In this document: positions 20,950 to 32,632 of the stretch, piece by piece
Layout: the number at the start of each line of letters is the position of its first letter
How positions within the stretch are numbered: position 1 is the first letter of the stretch
From: Rhabdophis nuchalis
Taxonomy: Eukaryota; Chordata; Lepidosauria; Squamata; Natricidae
Reading direction: 5' to 3'
Assembly: GCA_039707465.1 (NCBI GenBank)
Contig: CM077649.1
Coordinates: 13,306,501 to 13,370,500 of the forward strand
DNA: 64,000 nucleotides
Notes under the pieces: generated by a model
Seen by the model: the letters and a program-made list of their open reading frames with translations, nothing else
What the model was told of the DNA's origin: nothing
The model's database searches: none
Translations under genes and position numbers: made by a program

Positions 20950-21950
20950 CAAAAGAATAGCAGAGTTGGAAGGGACCTTGGAGGTCATCTAGTCCAACTC
21001 CCTGCCTAGGCAGGAAGCCCTATACCAGTGATGGCTAACCTTTTTTGGCTCGCGTGCCAAAAGCGGGGGGAGCGCAGGGGGGTTGTGCGTGGGCGTGCCA
21101 CACCCATAATGCTATGTGCGTGACCCCCTGCTTTTGGCGTGCTTTTTTCTCCCTCCCCAGGCTCCAGAGGCTTTCTAGGAGCCTGGGGAAGGTGGAAACA
21201 GCCTCCCCTCCCCATCTGCAGAGGCTTCAGGAGCTTCTCTGAAGTCTCCAGAGGGCGAAAAACGGCCTCAAAAGAATGCCTAAATCAGCTGGCCAGTGCA
21301 CACATGCGCGCTAGTGCTGACAAGGCAACACCTCGTGTGCCCTAAGAAATGGTTCCACCTGTGGCACCCGTGCCATTGGTTCGCCATCACTGCCCTATAC
21401 CATTTTAGACAAACATCTTCTTAAAGACATGCAGTGTTGGGGCATTCACAACTTCTGGAGGCAAGTTGTTCCACTGATTAATTGTTCTTACTGTCAGGAA
21501 ATTTCTCCTCAGTTCTAAGTTGCTTCTCTCCTTGATTAGTTTCCACCCATTGCTTCGGGTCCTGCCCTCAGGTGCTTTGGAGAATAGTTTGACTCCCTCT
21601 TCTTTGTGGCAATCCCTGAGATATTGGAACACTGCTATCATGTCTCCCCTAATTCCTTCTTTTCATTGAACTAGACCTACCCAGTTCCTGCAACCGTTCT
21701 TCATATGATTTAGTCTCCAGTCCCCAAATCATCTTTGTTCCTCTTCTCTTCACTCTTTCTAGAGTCTCCACATCTTTTCTACATTGTGGTGACCAAAACG
21801 GAATGCCGTATTCCAAGTGTGGCCTTACCAAGGCCTTATAAAGTGGTATTAACCCTTCACCCTTCTTGATTCTACCCCTCTGTTGCAGCCTAGAACTGTG
21901 TTGCAACTTGTTTATGAAGGCTTCTTGGAGTCAAGATCTGGATCCAGGTT
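20950..21950 (-). mobile_element. CR1-type LINE 3' end, split by a hAT element
   Basis: 3' UTR at 20952-21025 (minus strand of AGTTGGAAGGGACCTTGGAG), resuming after the hAT insertion at 21401. ORF2 C-terminus follows in two frames (21405-21641 and 21649-21906: LEYGIPFWSPQCRKDVETLE). Frameshift between them near 21645. Confidence 0.88.
21026..21392. mobile_element. hAT-type nonautonomous element inserted in a CR1
   Basis: Ends CAGTGATGGCTAACC and GGTTCGCCATCACTG, exact 8-bp duplication CCCTATAC (21018-21025, 21393-21400). GC-rich interior. Splits the CR1 3' UTR. Confidence 0.92.
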
Positions 21951-22084
21951 TTGTAGAGGATGCTATCTTTTTGGCTAAATTTAGCAAGCCGTTCACGCAA
22001 CTCGTTCATTTCCCTCTTTAAACCCTTCCTTTAATCCTGGAGCCAAGGGCTACTTGTGTGTCAACTTATATATTGCCTTGATTT

Positions 22085-23525
22085 TTGATAAGCTACAAGG
22101 AAGAGGGGACTGGAGACTAAAACACATGAAGAACGGTTGCAGGAACAGGGTATCTCTAGTTTAATAAAAAGAAGGTTTAATGTCTAGTTTAATAAAAAAG
22201 GACCAGGGGAGACATGATAGCATTCTTCCAATATCTCAGGGGTTGCCACAAAGAAGAGGGAGTCAAGCTATTCTCCAAAGCACCTGAGGGCAGAACAAGA
22301 AGCAATGGGTGGAAACTAATCAAGGAGAGAAGCAACTTAGAACTGAGGAGAAATTTCCTGACTGTTAGGATAATTAATCAGTGGAACAGAAGTTTCCTCC
22401 AGAAGTTGTGAATGCCCCAACACTGCAAGTCTTTAAGAAGATGTTGGAGAGCCATTTGTCTGAGATGGTATAGGGCAGTGGTCGGCAAACCGCGGCTTGC
22501 GAGCCACAAGCAGCTCTTTGGCCCCTCTTCCTCCACCCAGCCACCGGCAGACTCCGTCTATTGCATGGGTGGCTGCTGCTGCCCCCGAGCCCTGCGATGC
22601 GCAACTCCTGCTGTCCGAGGTCGCCTGGTAGGCGCATCGGGCAAGACGGCCGGGCACGTCTCCACCAGCTTCCTCTGACGGCCACCGCGGCGCACTTTCC
22701 AAGGCTGCCCGCCACACGGGGCTGGGAGGGAGGTGGGCGTGCGGCGGCCGGATGGCCTTGGCAGCAGTTAAGGTAGCCGCAGCCTCGGGTGCTCCCCCTG
22801 CCCGCCCGCTCGCGGTGGGAGGAGGCAGCCGTAGCCTCCCCAGCCGACATGCCGGCCCCTCTGCTGCTTCCCGCGGGGGGGGGGGGAGGGAGGGAGGGAG
22901 GGAGGGACTGACAGACACACAGAAAGACAGACAGAGAGAGACAGAGGGGGAGGGAGGGAGGGAGAGACAGACAGAGAGAGACACAGAGAGAGAGGGAGGG
23001 AGAGAGGGAATCAGAGAGAGAGACAGATACACATACACACACACAAACACAGAGTGACAGAGATGAGTGGAGGGAGGAGAGAGACAGACAAAGAGAGAGA
23101 AAGAGAGACAAAAAGAAAAAGAGAGAAAGAAAGAAAGAAAGAAAAATAGAAAGAAAAAGAAAGTGGGAGAGAGAGATAAAGGAAGGAAGGAAGGAAGGAA
23201 GGAAGGAAGGAAGGAAGGAAGAACTTATGACCACAATTGAGCCAATTTTTGGTTGCTAAGCAAGACCGTCGTTAAGTGAGTTTCACCACATTTTCCAAGT
23301 TGGTCACACCCACCCCGTCACATGACCGCTGAGCCACTCCCACAAAACAGGCCACACCCTTTGGCTCTCAAAAGAAACTTCAATCGTGGTACTGTTGATA
23401 TTTGGCTCTATTGACTAATGAGTTTGCCCACCACTGGTATAGGGCTTCCTGCCTAGGCAGGGGGTTGGACTAGATGACCTCCAAGGTCCCTTCCAACTCT
23501 GCTCTTGTCTTATTGTATTGTAAGA
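22085..23525 (+). mobile_element. CR1-type LINE 3' end, split by a hAT element
   Basis: CR1 ORF2 end at 22085-22475 with a small internal duplication near 22160-22200. The 3' UTR resumes at 23437 and ends in TATTGTATTGTA at about 23522, within 20 bp of the CHAF1B CpG-rich promoter region. The interruption is 22476-23436. Confidence 0.88.
22476..23436. mobile_element. 961-bp hAT-type nonautonomous element with purine-rich simple repeats
   Basis: Ends CAGTGGTCGGCAAACC and GTTTGCCCACCACTG with exact duplication GTATAGGG (22468-22475, 23437-23444). A GC-rich 5' part gives way to (GGGA)n, (AGAC)n, (GAAA)n and (GGAA)n arrays at 22878-23221. No transposase. Confidence 0.92.
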
Positions 23526-23539
23526 GCAGCGACCATCGG

Positions 23540-24065
23540 AGCCTGGAGAACTACAGTACTTTCTTGCGCTCTATGCCGGGGAGGGACTCTTACTTAATCG
23601 AAAACAAACTTTCGGCTTCCTGCACCTCAACCTTCGGCCAGAAGCGCGCAGCGCCCCGACTTTTGTCCAGGAAAAAAAAAGGAACATTTTCCCCAACCCA
23701 AACCAGGGACGCATCCCTTTGGGACAGTTTCCGTGTAAGAGTTTCCCTTCTACGGTGCCCAAGCCGCTTTTCCCGCCCCTTCGAGAGGTCCGTCCTTACG
23801 TGCTCCTGACCCGGAGTTTTGCCTTTCGGGTTTGCCCGGTTCTTAACACCCCCGAGCCCTCCTCTCTTCCCCCCCCCCGCCCACCCCCGACCATACCTGC
23901 AAAAAGAATCCGCGCAGAGCTCCAGTTGTCTCTCAAAACTAATTCAGATTCCCGCGCTCGCGCCTGCGCGTTGGAGACCTTGGCTGTCCCGAAGGAGGAG
24001 CAGGGCGCTCGGATGCTTCCCTGGTTAGGGAGGGGAGGGGGTCAAAAGAGCGCCACCTAGCGTCC
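23540..24065 (-). promoter_or_regulatory. CHAF1B: CpG-rich CHAF1B promoter and probable non-coding exon 1
   Basis: GC- and CpG-rich stretch in otherwise AT-rich DNA, placed 3.3 kb upstream of the CHAF1B ATG. On the minus strand a splice donor reads GCAG|GTATGG with exon end at 23897. That would give a non-coding first exon spliced to the 1-nt leader before the ATG at 20214. About 60 bp upstream is GCGCAGGCGC, resembling an NRF1 site. No TATA box is evident. The start of transcription is not determinable from sequence alone. Confidence 0.65.
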
Positions 24066-24178
24066 GTTTGGAACGCGTCCCGCTTTTTTTCTGTCCGTCA
24101 GCTTTCCTCTCCACTGTTTTATTCCGCTTCCTCTGACTGGAAGGGTAGCGTTGTTAATCTATGGCAGAATTTTAAGAG

Positions 24179-24315
24179 CAGTGTGTCTCAATCTTGGCGA
24201 CTTGAAGTCCTGTGGACTTCAACTCCCAGAATCCCCCAGCCAGCATAGCTTCCCCATAGCTGGCTGGAGGATTCTGGGAGTTGAAGTCCACAGGACTTAA
24301 GGTTGAGAAACACTG
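24179..24315. mobile_element. palindromic hAT-type MITE, progenitor type of the minisatellite
   Basis: CAGTGTGTCTCAATCTTGGC end and its imperfect complement GGTTGAGAAACACTG, hairpin centre near AGCCAGC/GCTGGCT. The right half matches the 89-bp tandem unit at 24501-26819. No clear duplication flanks it. Confidence 0.85.
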
Positions 24316-24500
24316 CAATATAGTGCTCTTCTTGGGAAAGGCACTTGAAATGAAAGAAGGGCCACCAGAAAGCTGGGGGAGAAGGGGGTTGTCCCAGAAA
24401 GTGCCAGTTTGGCTCTGCGGGAAGTTGGGCAGAACACACACAAACACACATACACACTCACTACTGAGAGGAGCCCCTCCCTTCTCTTTCCCTTTCCCAT

Positions 24501-26819
24501 AGCTGGCTGGGGGATTCTGGGAGTTGAAGTCCACAGGACTTAAAAGTCGCCAAGGTTGAGAAACACTGATTTAGAGGAACGGTGCGCTATGCTGGCTGGG
24601 GGATTCTGGGAGTTGGAAGTCCACAGGACTTAAAAGTCGCCAAGGTTGAAAAACACTGATTTAGAGGAACGGTGCGCTATGCTGGCTGGGGGATTCTGGG
24701 AGTTGAAGTCCACAGGACTTAAAAGTCGCCAAGGTTGAGAAACACTGATTTAGAGGAACGGTGCGCTATGCTGGCTGGGGGATTCTGGGAGTTGAAGTCC
24801 ACAGGACTTAAAAGTCGCCAAGGTTGAGAAACACTGATTTAGAGGAACGGTGCGCTAGGCTGGCTGGGGGATTCAGGGAGTTGGAAGTCCACAGGACTTA
24901 AAAGTCGCCAAGGTTGAAAAACACTGATTTAGAGGAACGGTGCGCTATGCTGGCTGGGGGATTCAGGGAGTTGGAAGTCCACAGGACTTAAAGGTCGCCA
25001 AGGTTGAGAAACACTGATTTAGAGGAACTGTGCGCTATACTGGCTGGGGGATTCTGGGAGTTGAAGTCCACAGGACTTAAAAGTTGCCAAGGTTGAGAAA
25101 CACTGATTTAGAGGAACGGTGCGCTATGCTGGCTGGGGGATTCTGGGAGTTGAAGTCCACAGGACTTAAAAGTCGCCAAGGTTGAGAAACACTGATTTAG
25201 AGGAACGGTGCGCTATGCTGGCTGGGGGATTCTGGGAGTTGAAGTCCACAGGACTTAAAAGTCGCCAAGGTTGAGAAACACTGATTTAGAGGAACGGTGT
25301 GCTAGGCTGGCTGGGGGATTCTGGGAGTTGAAGTCCACAGGACTTAAAAGTCGCCAAGGTTGAGAAACACTGATTTAGAGGAACGGTGCGCTATGCTGGC
25401 TGGGGGATTCTGGGAGTTCGAAGTCCACAGGACTTAAAAGTCGCCAACGTTGAAAAACACTGATTTAGAGGAACGGTGCGCTATGCTGGCTGGGGGATTC
25501 TGGGAGTTGAAGTCCACAGGACTTAAAAGTCGCCAAGGTTGAGAAACACTGATTTAGAGGAACGGTGCACTATGCTGGCTGGGGGATTCTGGGAGTTGAA
25601 GTCCACAGGACTTAAAAGTCGCCAAGGTTGAAAAACACTGATTTAGAGGAACGATGCGCTATGCTGGCTGGGGGATTCTGGGAGTTGGAAGTCCACAGGA
25701 CTTAAAAGTCACCAAGGTTGAGAAACACTGATTTAGAGGAACGGTGCGCTATGCTGGCTGGAGGATTCTGGGAGTTGAAGTCCACAGGACTTAAAAGTCG
25801 CCAAGGTTGAGAAACACTGATTTAGAGGAACGGTGCGCTATGCTGGCTGGGGGATTCAGGGAGTTGGAAGTCCACAGGACTTAAAAGTCGCCAAGGTTGA
25901 GAAACACTGATTTAGAGGAACGGTGCGCTATGCTGGCTGGGGGATTCTGGGAGTTGGAAGTCCACAGGACTTAAAAGTCGCCAAGGTTGAAAAACACTGA
26001 TTTAGAGGAACAGTGTGCTATGCTGGCTGGGGGATTCTGGGAGTTGACGTCCACAGGACTTAAAAATCGCCAAAGTTGAGAAACACTGATTTAGAGGAAC
26101 GGTGCGCTATGCTGGCTGGGGGATTCTGGGAGTTGAAGTCCACAGGACTTAAAAGTCGCCAAGGTTGAGAAACACTGATTTAGAGGAACGGTGCGCTATG
26201 CTGGCTGGGGGATTCTGGGAGTTGAAGTCCACAGGACTTAAAAGTCGCCAAGGTTGAAAAACACTGATTTAGAGGAACGATGCGCTATGCTGGTTGGGGG
26301 ATTCTGGGAGTTGAAGTCCACAGGACTTAAAAGTCGCCAAGGTTGAGGAACACTGATTTAGAACGGTGCGCTATGCTGGCTGGGGGATTCTGGGAGTTGG
26401 AAGTCCATAGGACTTAAAAGTCGCCAAGGTTGAGAAACACTGATTTAGAGGAACGGTGCGCTATGCTGGCTGGGGGATTCTGGGAGTTGAAGTCCACAGG
26501 ACTTAAAAGTCGCCAAGGTTGAGAAACACTGATTTAGAGGAACAGTGCGCTATGCTGGCTGGGGGATTCTGGGAGTTGAAGTCCATAGGACTTAAAAGTC
26601 GCCAAAGTTGAGAAACACTGATTTAGAGGAACAGTGCGCTATGCTGGCTGGGGGATTCTGGGAGTTGAAGTCCATAGGACTTAAAAGTCGCCAAAGTTGA
26701 GAAACACTGATTTAGAGGAACGGTGCGCTATGCTGGCTGGGGGATTCTGGGAGTTGAAGTCCACAGGACTTAAAAGTCGCCAAGGTTGAGAAACACTGAT
26801 TTAAAGGAACGGTGCGCTT
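24501..26819 (+). repeat. 89-bp minisatellite, about 26 tandem copies, derived from half a MITE
   Basis: Unit: a 67-bp right half of a hAT MITE (GCTGGCTGGGGGATTCTGGG ... GGTTGAGAAACACTG) plus a 22-bp linker (ATTTAGAGGAACGGTGCGCT + AT). I count 26 copies of GGGGGATTCTGGG or its variants, spaced 87-92 bp. Copies differ by a few substitutions and a recurrent 1-bp insertion (GTTGGAAGTCC versus GTTGAAGTCC). Lies between the MORC3 3' end and the CHAF1B promoter. Confidence 0.97.
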
Positions 26820-28430
26820 CACTATAAATTGATACCTAACCCTTTTAAAACATAATACTTGGTTACTGTATGACGTGCAGCGTATCCACTTCAAGAAAGA
26901 CCTTTTTCTTGCCCTTTTAATTTTTTAGGGAAAAACTCTTGCTTGGAAAATATCTCTCTATCCTACCAGTGGGCAAAAAGAAGGGGGGGGGGGATAAAGG
27001 TGATGCACAGAACTCTTACCTGAATGAGATGGCAGCATCCACTGATCTTCCCACTCTATGATGTGGTTTGCTTAGCAACAATATTGATAATGAACATTTC
27101 ATTGGCAGTCACCAAACGACTCCTTGCGCACTTTGGCACTGCTCATGTACCCTGGCAAATAAAGGAGGGAAGCTTGAGAATGGAGCAATGGGCAGAGTTC
27201 TGGAATGGCTGGAGAAATTCTCCATGTTTTTTCCCTTCACTGCTCTCCAATTCATTTATGAACTCCTTTTTGTAAGCTTCTTCAACAACACAAAATTTGA
27301 ACCAGTTCTCTTTTTGGGGAAGTCCTATGGACAGAATCCTAAATGCTTTTACAATTGTTTAAACCCCCCTCATTTTTTTAATTGGATTGAATAGAATAAA
27401 AAAAACACATTAGTCAATATGTGTGTGTGATTTATTATTAGAAAAAAATGTATTTGTTCCTGTCACGCAGAACATATGAATGTTTTTCACCATTTAGTAC
27501 AAAATATATACATTTCTCATTTATTTTATGTAAATAAAAAGTCATTTTCATTTATTTACCTTTCTTCAAAATGTAAATGTACAGTATAAATTTAAATAAT
27601 GCTTTCCATACAGACAAGATTTATTTTACTCAGACTTTACAGTACATTCAATTATTGAACAATAATGTGAATAATGAACAACATATAACCATAAAGTTAA
27701 GAATGTGGGGAAAAAATAAATCCTTCAAACTTATTTTGATAAAACACTCATATTTATTCAATATAACATAATCTGATAGTATAATAATCATTATGCAATA
27801 CTCTTAATCAGTATTTATAATACATCATCAGGTATCAAAACTCAGAAATACTCATAGGCCACTATAAAATACTAATAATTTGGGGAAAATGCTACTTGAC
27901 AAAATTGCCAATGTTTTCTTTAAAGAAAGTTTAAAAAGGTATATAACACCATTTGTAGTATCTGTGGTTTATTTTTGAATGTGTTATAAAAATTAAATAT
28001 ATCTATAAGAAATGCTGAAAATTCAGAAGGGGTAATACAATGCACCTGCAGTGGCATTTGAAATTAGGATAAAATTAGACATGGTGGTTAAGACTGTCTT
28101 TCTGTTAATAGTATCACACAGCACATTTTGATTTTCACCAGCTATGCTAAATAAAATACTAACCCAAGTTTTCTTTCCAATTTGGCATGACAGGTATCCT
28201 TCTTCTATGTCACCACAAACCCCAGAAAGCAAAGCGACTACAGTTCCTTCACAGATGTTGTTTTCAGGAGCTGCTATCTGCCACAGCTATTGTCATAACC
28301 ACAAGAATAATGAAAAAGTTCCTTCCATCCCTACACAATGTCTTCATTGGAGACATTCATTCTTTTTGTGGCACTATTAACACTTTGAAAATCCAGCTGC
28401 AACATTTCAAGAATATATTTAACCCTTAAA
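26820..28430. other. MORC3 3' flank / possible long 3' UTR, no repeat recognised
   Basis: AT-rich single-copy-looking sequence between the minisatellite and the MORC3 stop. The half nearer MORC3 may be 3' UTR. Short reading frames at 27024-27394 and 28144-28429 show no recognisable motif. Confidence 0.4.
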
Positions 28431-28439
28431 TGATTTGGA

Positions 28440-28450
28440 TTTATTTTATT
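28440..28450 (-). terminator. candidate MORC3 polyadenylation signals
   Basis: Two overlapping AATAAA hexamers on the minus strand 73-83 nt after the stop codon. This would give a very short 3' UTR; further AATAAA motifs occur to about 27.4 kb, so a longer 3' UTR is possible. Confidence 0.35.
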
Positions 28451-28522
28451 TTTTTTGCAGATTTGAAGCTTCACAACAGTGTACAAATTTGAGCAAAGCA
28501 TGATGTGGCAGTGGAGAAATCA

Positions 28523-28676
28523 TTAAGCACTGCTGATTTCATTCATATGTTCTACAACTTGTCCTAGAATTTCATCAACTACATCAACGTCGTAGTTCAC
28601 TTGTTTCAGGTCAAGATCAGGCATTATTGTTGCCAGTAGCAGTCCCACATTAACTCGAAGTGATCGCAACTTCAGG
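28523..28676 (-). CDS. MORC3: MORC3 terminal coding exon
   Basis: Codes [20 protein letters not shown] then [20 protein letters not shown] and [14 protein letters not shown] at 28525-28523. Nearly identical to the mammalian C-terminus. Confidence 0.96.
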
Positions 28677-31600
28677 CTACAGAAAGACAACATTGAGTAC
28701 ATTAGTTAAAATGCTTTACAAACAATTTTTACATACAATTGTACATACACTTCAACAGTTCGTTTATTACTTGAGCATTTTATTTTTTTCCTTTATTCTT
28801 TTAAGGTATTCTAAAATATATTAAGGTATTCTAAAATAGATGATTAGGGGACTGGAGGCTAAAACATATGAAGAACGGTTGCAGGAACTGGGTATGTCTA
28901 GTTTGATGAAGAGAAGGACCAGGGGAGACATGATAGCAGTGTTCCGATATCTCAGAGGGTACCACAAAGAAGAGGGAGTCAAACTATTCTCCAAGGCACC
29001 TGGGGGCAGGACAAGAAGCAATGGGTGGAAACTAATCAAGGAGAGAAGCAACTTAGAACTAAGGAGAAATTTCCTGACAGTTAGAACAATTAACCTCTGG
29101 AACAGCTTGCCTCCAGAAGTTGTGAATGCCCCAACCCTGGAAGTCTTTAAGAAGATGTTAGATAGCCATTTGTCTGAAATGGTATAAGGTTCCTGCCCAC
29201 GCAGGGGGTTGGACTAGAAGACCTACAAGGTCCCTTCCAACTCTGCTATTGTATTGTATTGTATATATTACAGTACCCCATGTTAAAAGTGCATCTTGGC
29301 AATGTAGTTGCTGAACAGAGAAGAGCTTTGAATAAATTTAGTTCTGAACTAAAATGAGTAAGAATTGCTCTGCTCTTCAAAACAAAGTTTCAGCTACTGC
29401 AGAAATCTTGACAAAGTGTACCGGGAGTTTTGTTCAACACTTTCAAACACATAGGGCAAAAATTGTGAGACGTGCCATACTTAAACCACTTCTTTGCTTA
29501 AGAGCATAACTCAGAATGCAAATTGTTAAGTGTTTCTTTTAACTGACCATAGTACAGTGCAAAACATTTTTAGTTTTACACTATTTTCAATTCAAAATAC
29601 TTAAAACTGGTCAAAACAGATGTTTAAAATAAGAACCGTTGCTAGATATTATGAATTTTAAAGCTTTGATTGACAATATATTGCCCACTCCTAGCAGACA
29701 CGTGGGTAGATACAGCAAAGATTAAGGAAGTAAAATTTCAGGTGAAAATCATAATGGAGTCAGTGGTTCTCCACCTTTTCTTCATCTTTAAATGTTAAGA
29801 TTTAAATCATATCATTTATTCAAGCCTTCATGGACCCTGTGATGACATCGTGGTCCCCCAGGCATCTGCGGACAAGTCTAGATAGAATCTGGGACCACTG
29901 GAGTAGATAGAAGTTTAGATAGAAGGTATTAATAATATGCTTTTCCGTGGATATAAAAAATATCTACCTTTCCCCATCAGGATAATTTACAGTTTCTTCG
30001 TGATTATTTGCTACAGAATCATTTGTTCGTGCAACCATTTGTGGAGCAGAAGCTTTTAACTGTCCAATTTCTGCTTTTAGCTCTTCACACTTAAAACGCA
30101 ATTGGTTTTTTTCCATTTCGAGGAGTTCAATCTGAAAAAAATAGGTCAAAACTTTCCATTCAAAATATTTGCAACTGGGTATTTAAACCATGCATATTTC
30201 TGATTGTGCAAAATCTTCAAAAGGTTTGCAATACTTAGGGTTGAATAGATGACTTCTACGTTTTTTTCAGGGTAGCAGCTTCTGAAAGTTTGCATGCAAG
30301 ATTTGCAAACAATGCAGCTATTTTTACAATTCAGAAAGAGTATGTATAGATGCATTATGAAGTACCTTTTTTGAAGGCTTTGCACAGTTGAATACATACA
30401 TATAAGTTGGGGGAGCAAGCTTAATATATTATTGTTGTTGTTAGTATTATCACTAAACCACTGGTTTTAAATTTTTGAACATCAAGCACAGAACACCCAG
30501 GAACGGAGTGGGATATGTTACTGGGATACCATACAAAAACGAAACGAAACAAAAACCCGACAATAAATGAATGTTCAATACATTTTTATGGTACAATCTT
30601 CTGATTATTTACATTAAAGACGACCACATAACTTCTATTGTATATAAATATAAAGGCCCAAACAAAAAATGTAAGCAAGTAACCAGAGGCTCTCCAGATT
30701 TTTTAAGGCAGATTTTTCTGTCTTTCATAGCCTGTCTAAGACTGAAGGGAGTTGTAGTCATAAATATGTCAAAAGTACTGGACTATAGTACTATATACTG
30801 ATATAGTATCATCCAATACAGTACTGCATTTTGAACTTTTGTTTTTGTTTAAATACAATTCAGATGATCTTTCAAAGGTTAAAGATAGGTAAGTTGACAG
30901 ACAGACACAATCTTTTTTTCATTGGTTGTTTGACTTCCAACATTCAGAAGTTGAACAAATGCAGACTGAAATATGGAATCAAATTTACTGTTTTTTTAAA
31001 AAAGAGGGAAGCCACAAGCTGTTTGAATTGTGGCCAAAATATTAATCTTGCCATCAAAATATTAATCTTGCCATATCAGTCTAGAGCACTAATGGTTTAA
31101 TTTAATATTCAAAATATAAGCAACTGCAAGATTTAGTCCATTAATATTATAAAACTGTCTTTACCAAATTCTAATGTTTTAAATAGATACAAACCTATGC
31201 ACACATGGAATAAATTCAATTGAAGATGTATAATTCATATGCTCACTACTGTGCCTCTTGGGATGTTATATTATTGTAAATGCATATTGCTATCTTGGGA
31301 AAGCAATTGTTAACTTTAGACTATATAAGCTGGAAAAATCAATTTTATATATGAATTCAACACTTAATGCCTCTGTTACTACTTGACTTTGGAAAACAGG
31401 ACTGTACAGATTTTTGACAAATTGCTGGATCCTCAACGTGAAGGCTAGCTTTTGGGCTGTGAGCATTTAAAGTAATCTAGGTATTAGCAGCTATTTAATC
31501 TTAACTAATGTCAAAAAACTAAGCAGAACTGGACCTGCTTAATAGTACTTAGATGAAATTCCAGAGTTTTCAGGCTAAACAAGTAAAGCTGAAAGAACAG

Positions 31601-32590
31601 ACGTTTTGTTAATAATAAAACAGACACTGTCCATGAAGTCATTAGGAATCAAGACTTAATGAACGCCTTCATTTTTATGTATTGATGACTACTCAATTCT
31701 ATTTACAAAGTAAGAAATGCAAAGCTGATGTCTTGTATTAGATTGTTGGATTAAATGCCAATACCACGTTTATATATTATATTATTCATGTTGTCTTGTA
31801 GAGGCTAAACTAATTTCATTGTATACATGATGTACAATTACAATAAAGGCTATATCAAATGATATATGATATATGATCAAATGATATATGAACTATATCA
31901 AAATGGGCTCTGCTTTTTACTTACCGTATCTTGGTGCGTCTTATTATTATTATTATACTCAGAGCACCAAGATTTTGAAGAGGCAATTTTTTTTAAAAAA
32001 GTGTTTGCACTCTGCACACCTCCAAAAACGGCCCATTTTTCGCGAATTTCCCCCCCTCAAAAAAGGGTCATGAATACCCTTTAGGAGGCTTGTAGTGTTC
32101 CTGCGGGAGGAGGGGGGCAAAGACGAGCAAAAGACGGCCTGTTTTTCATGAATACGGGCCTGTTATTTGCATGGATAGCCTTTAGGGGGCTTATAGAGTG
32201 CTCCTGGGGGATGGAGAGGGACAAAATTGAGCAAAAACCAGCCCATTTTCCACTCTTTTCTGCCTTCCCCAGCCCCCAGGAACACTCTGAAAGCTTCCTA
32301 GAGGCTCTGCATGGCCATTTTGGTGAAGGGGGCGGGCGTTTCGGGAGGCAAAAGATGCTGTATTCAGTGTATAAGACGCACCCAGATTTTCAGCCTTTTT
32401 TGAGGGGAAAAAGGTGCGTCTTATACTCTGAAAAATACAGTATCTACTGCGTTTCCCCAAAAGCAAGACCCTGTCTTATTTTCTTTTGGGCTCCAAAATA
32501 AGCACCTGAGTTTTTTTAGGGGAGGTCTTTTTTTTTTTATCACAAGGCGGGGGGACGACACCTGGTGTAACTCTCTGAGGTTGGCTCAGA

Positions 32591-32632
<42 letters not shown>

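Noticed and set aside
22374..23234. 286-codon minus-strand open frame
   Set aside because: It reads Ser/Leu/Phe runs across the purine microsatellite of a hAT element; no domain, and it spans transposon boundaries.
24172..24534. Minus-strand frame containing DFNSQNPPASYG twice
   Set aside because: Translation of MITE halves; the same peptide arises wherever this MITE occurs.
24501..26819. CRISPR-like array
   Set aside because: Direct tandem units with no unique spacers; a eukaryotic minisatellite.
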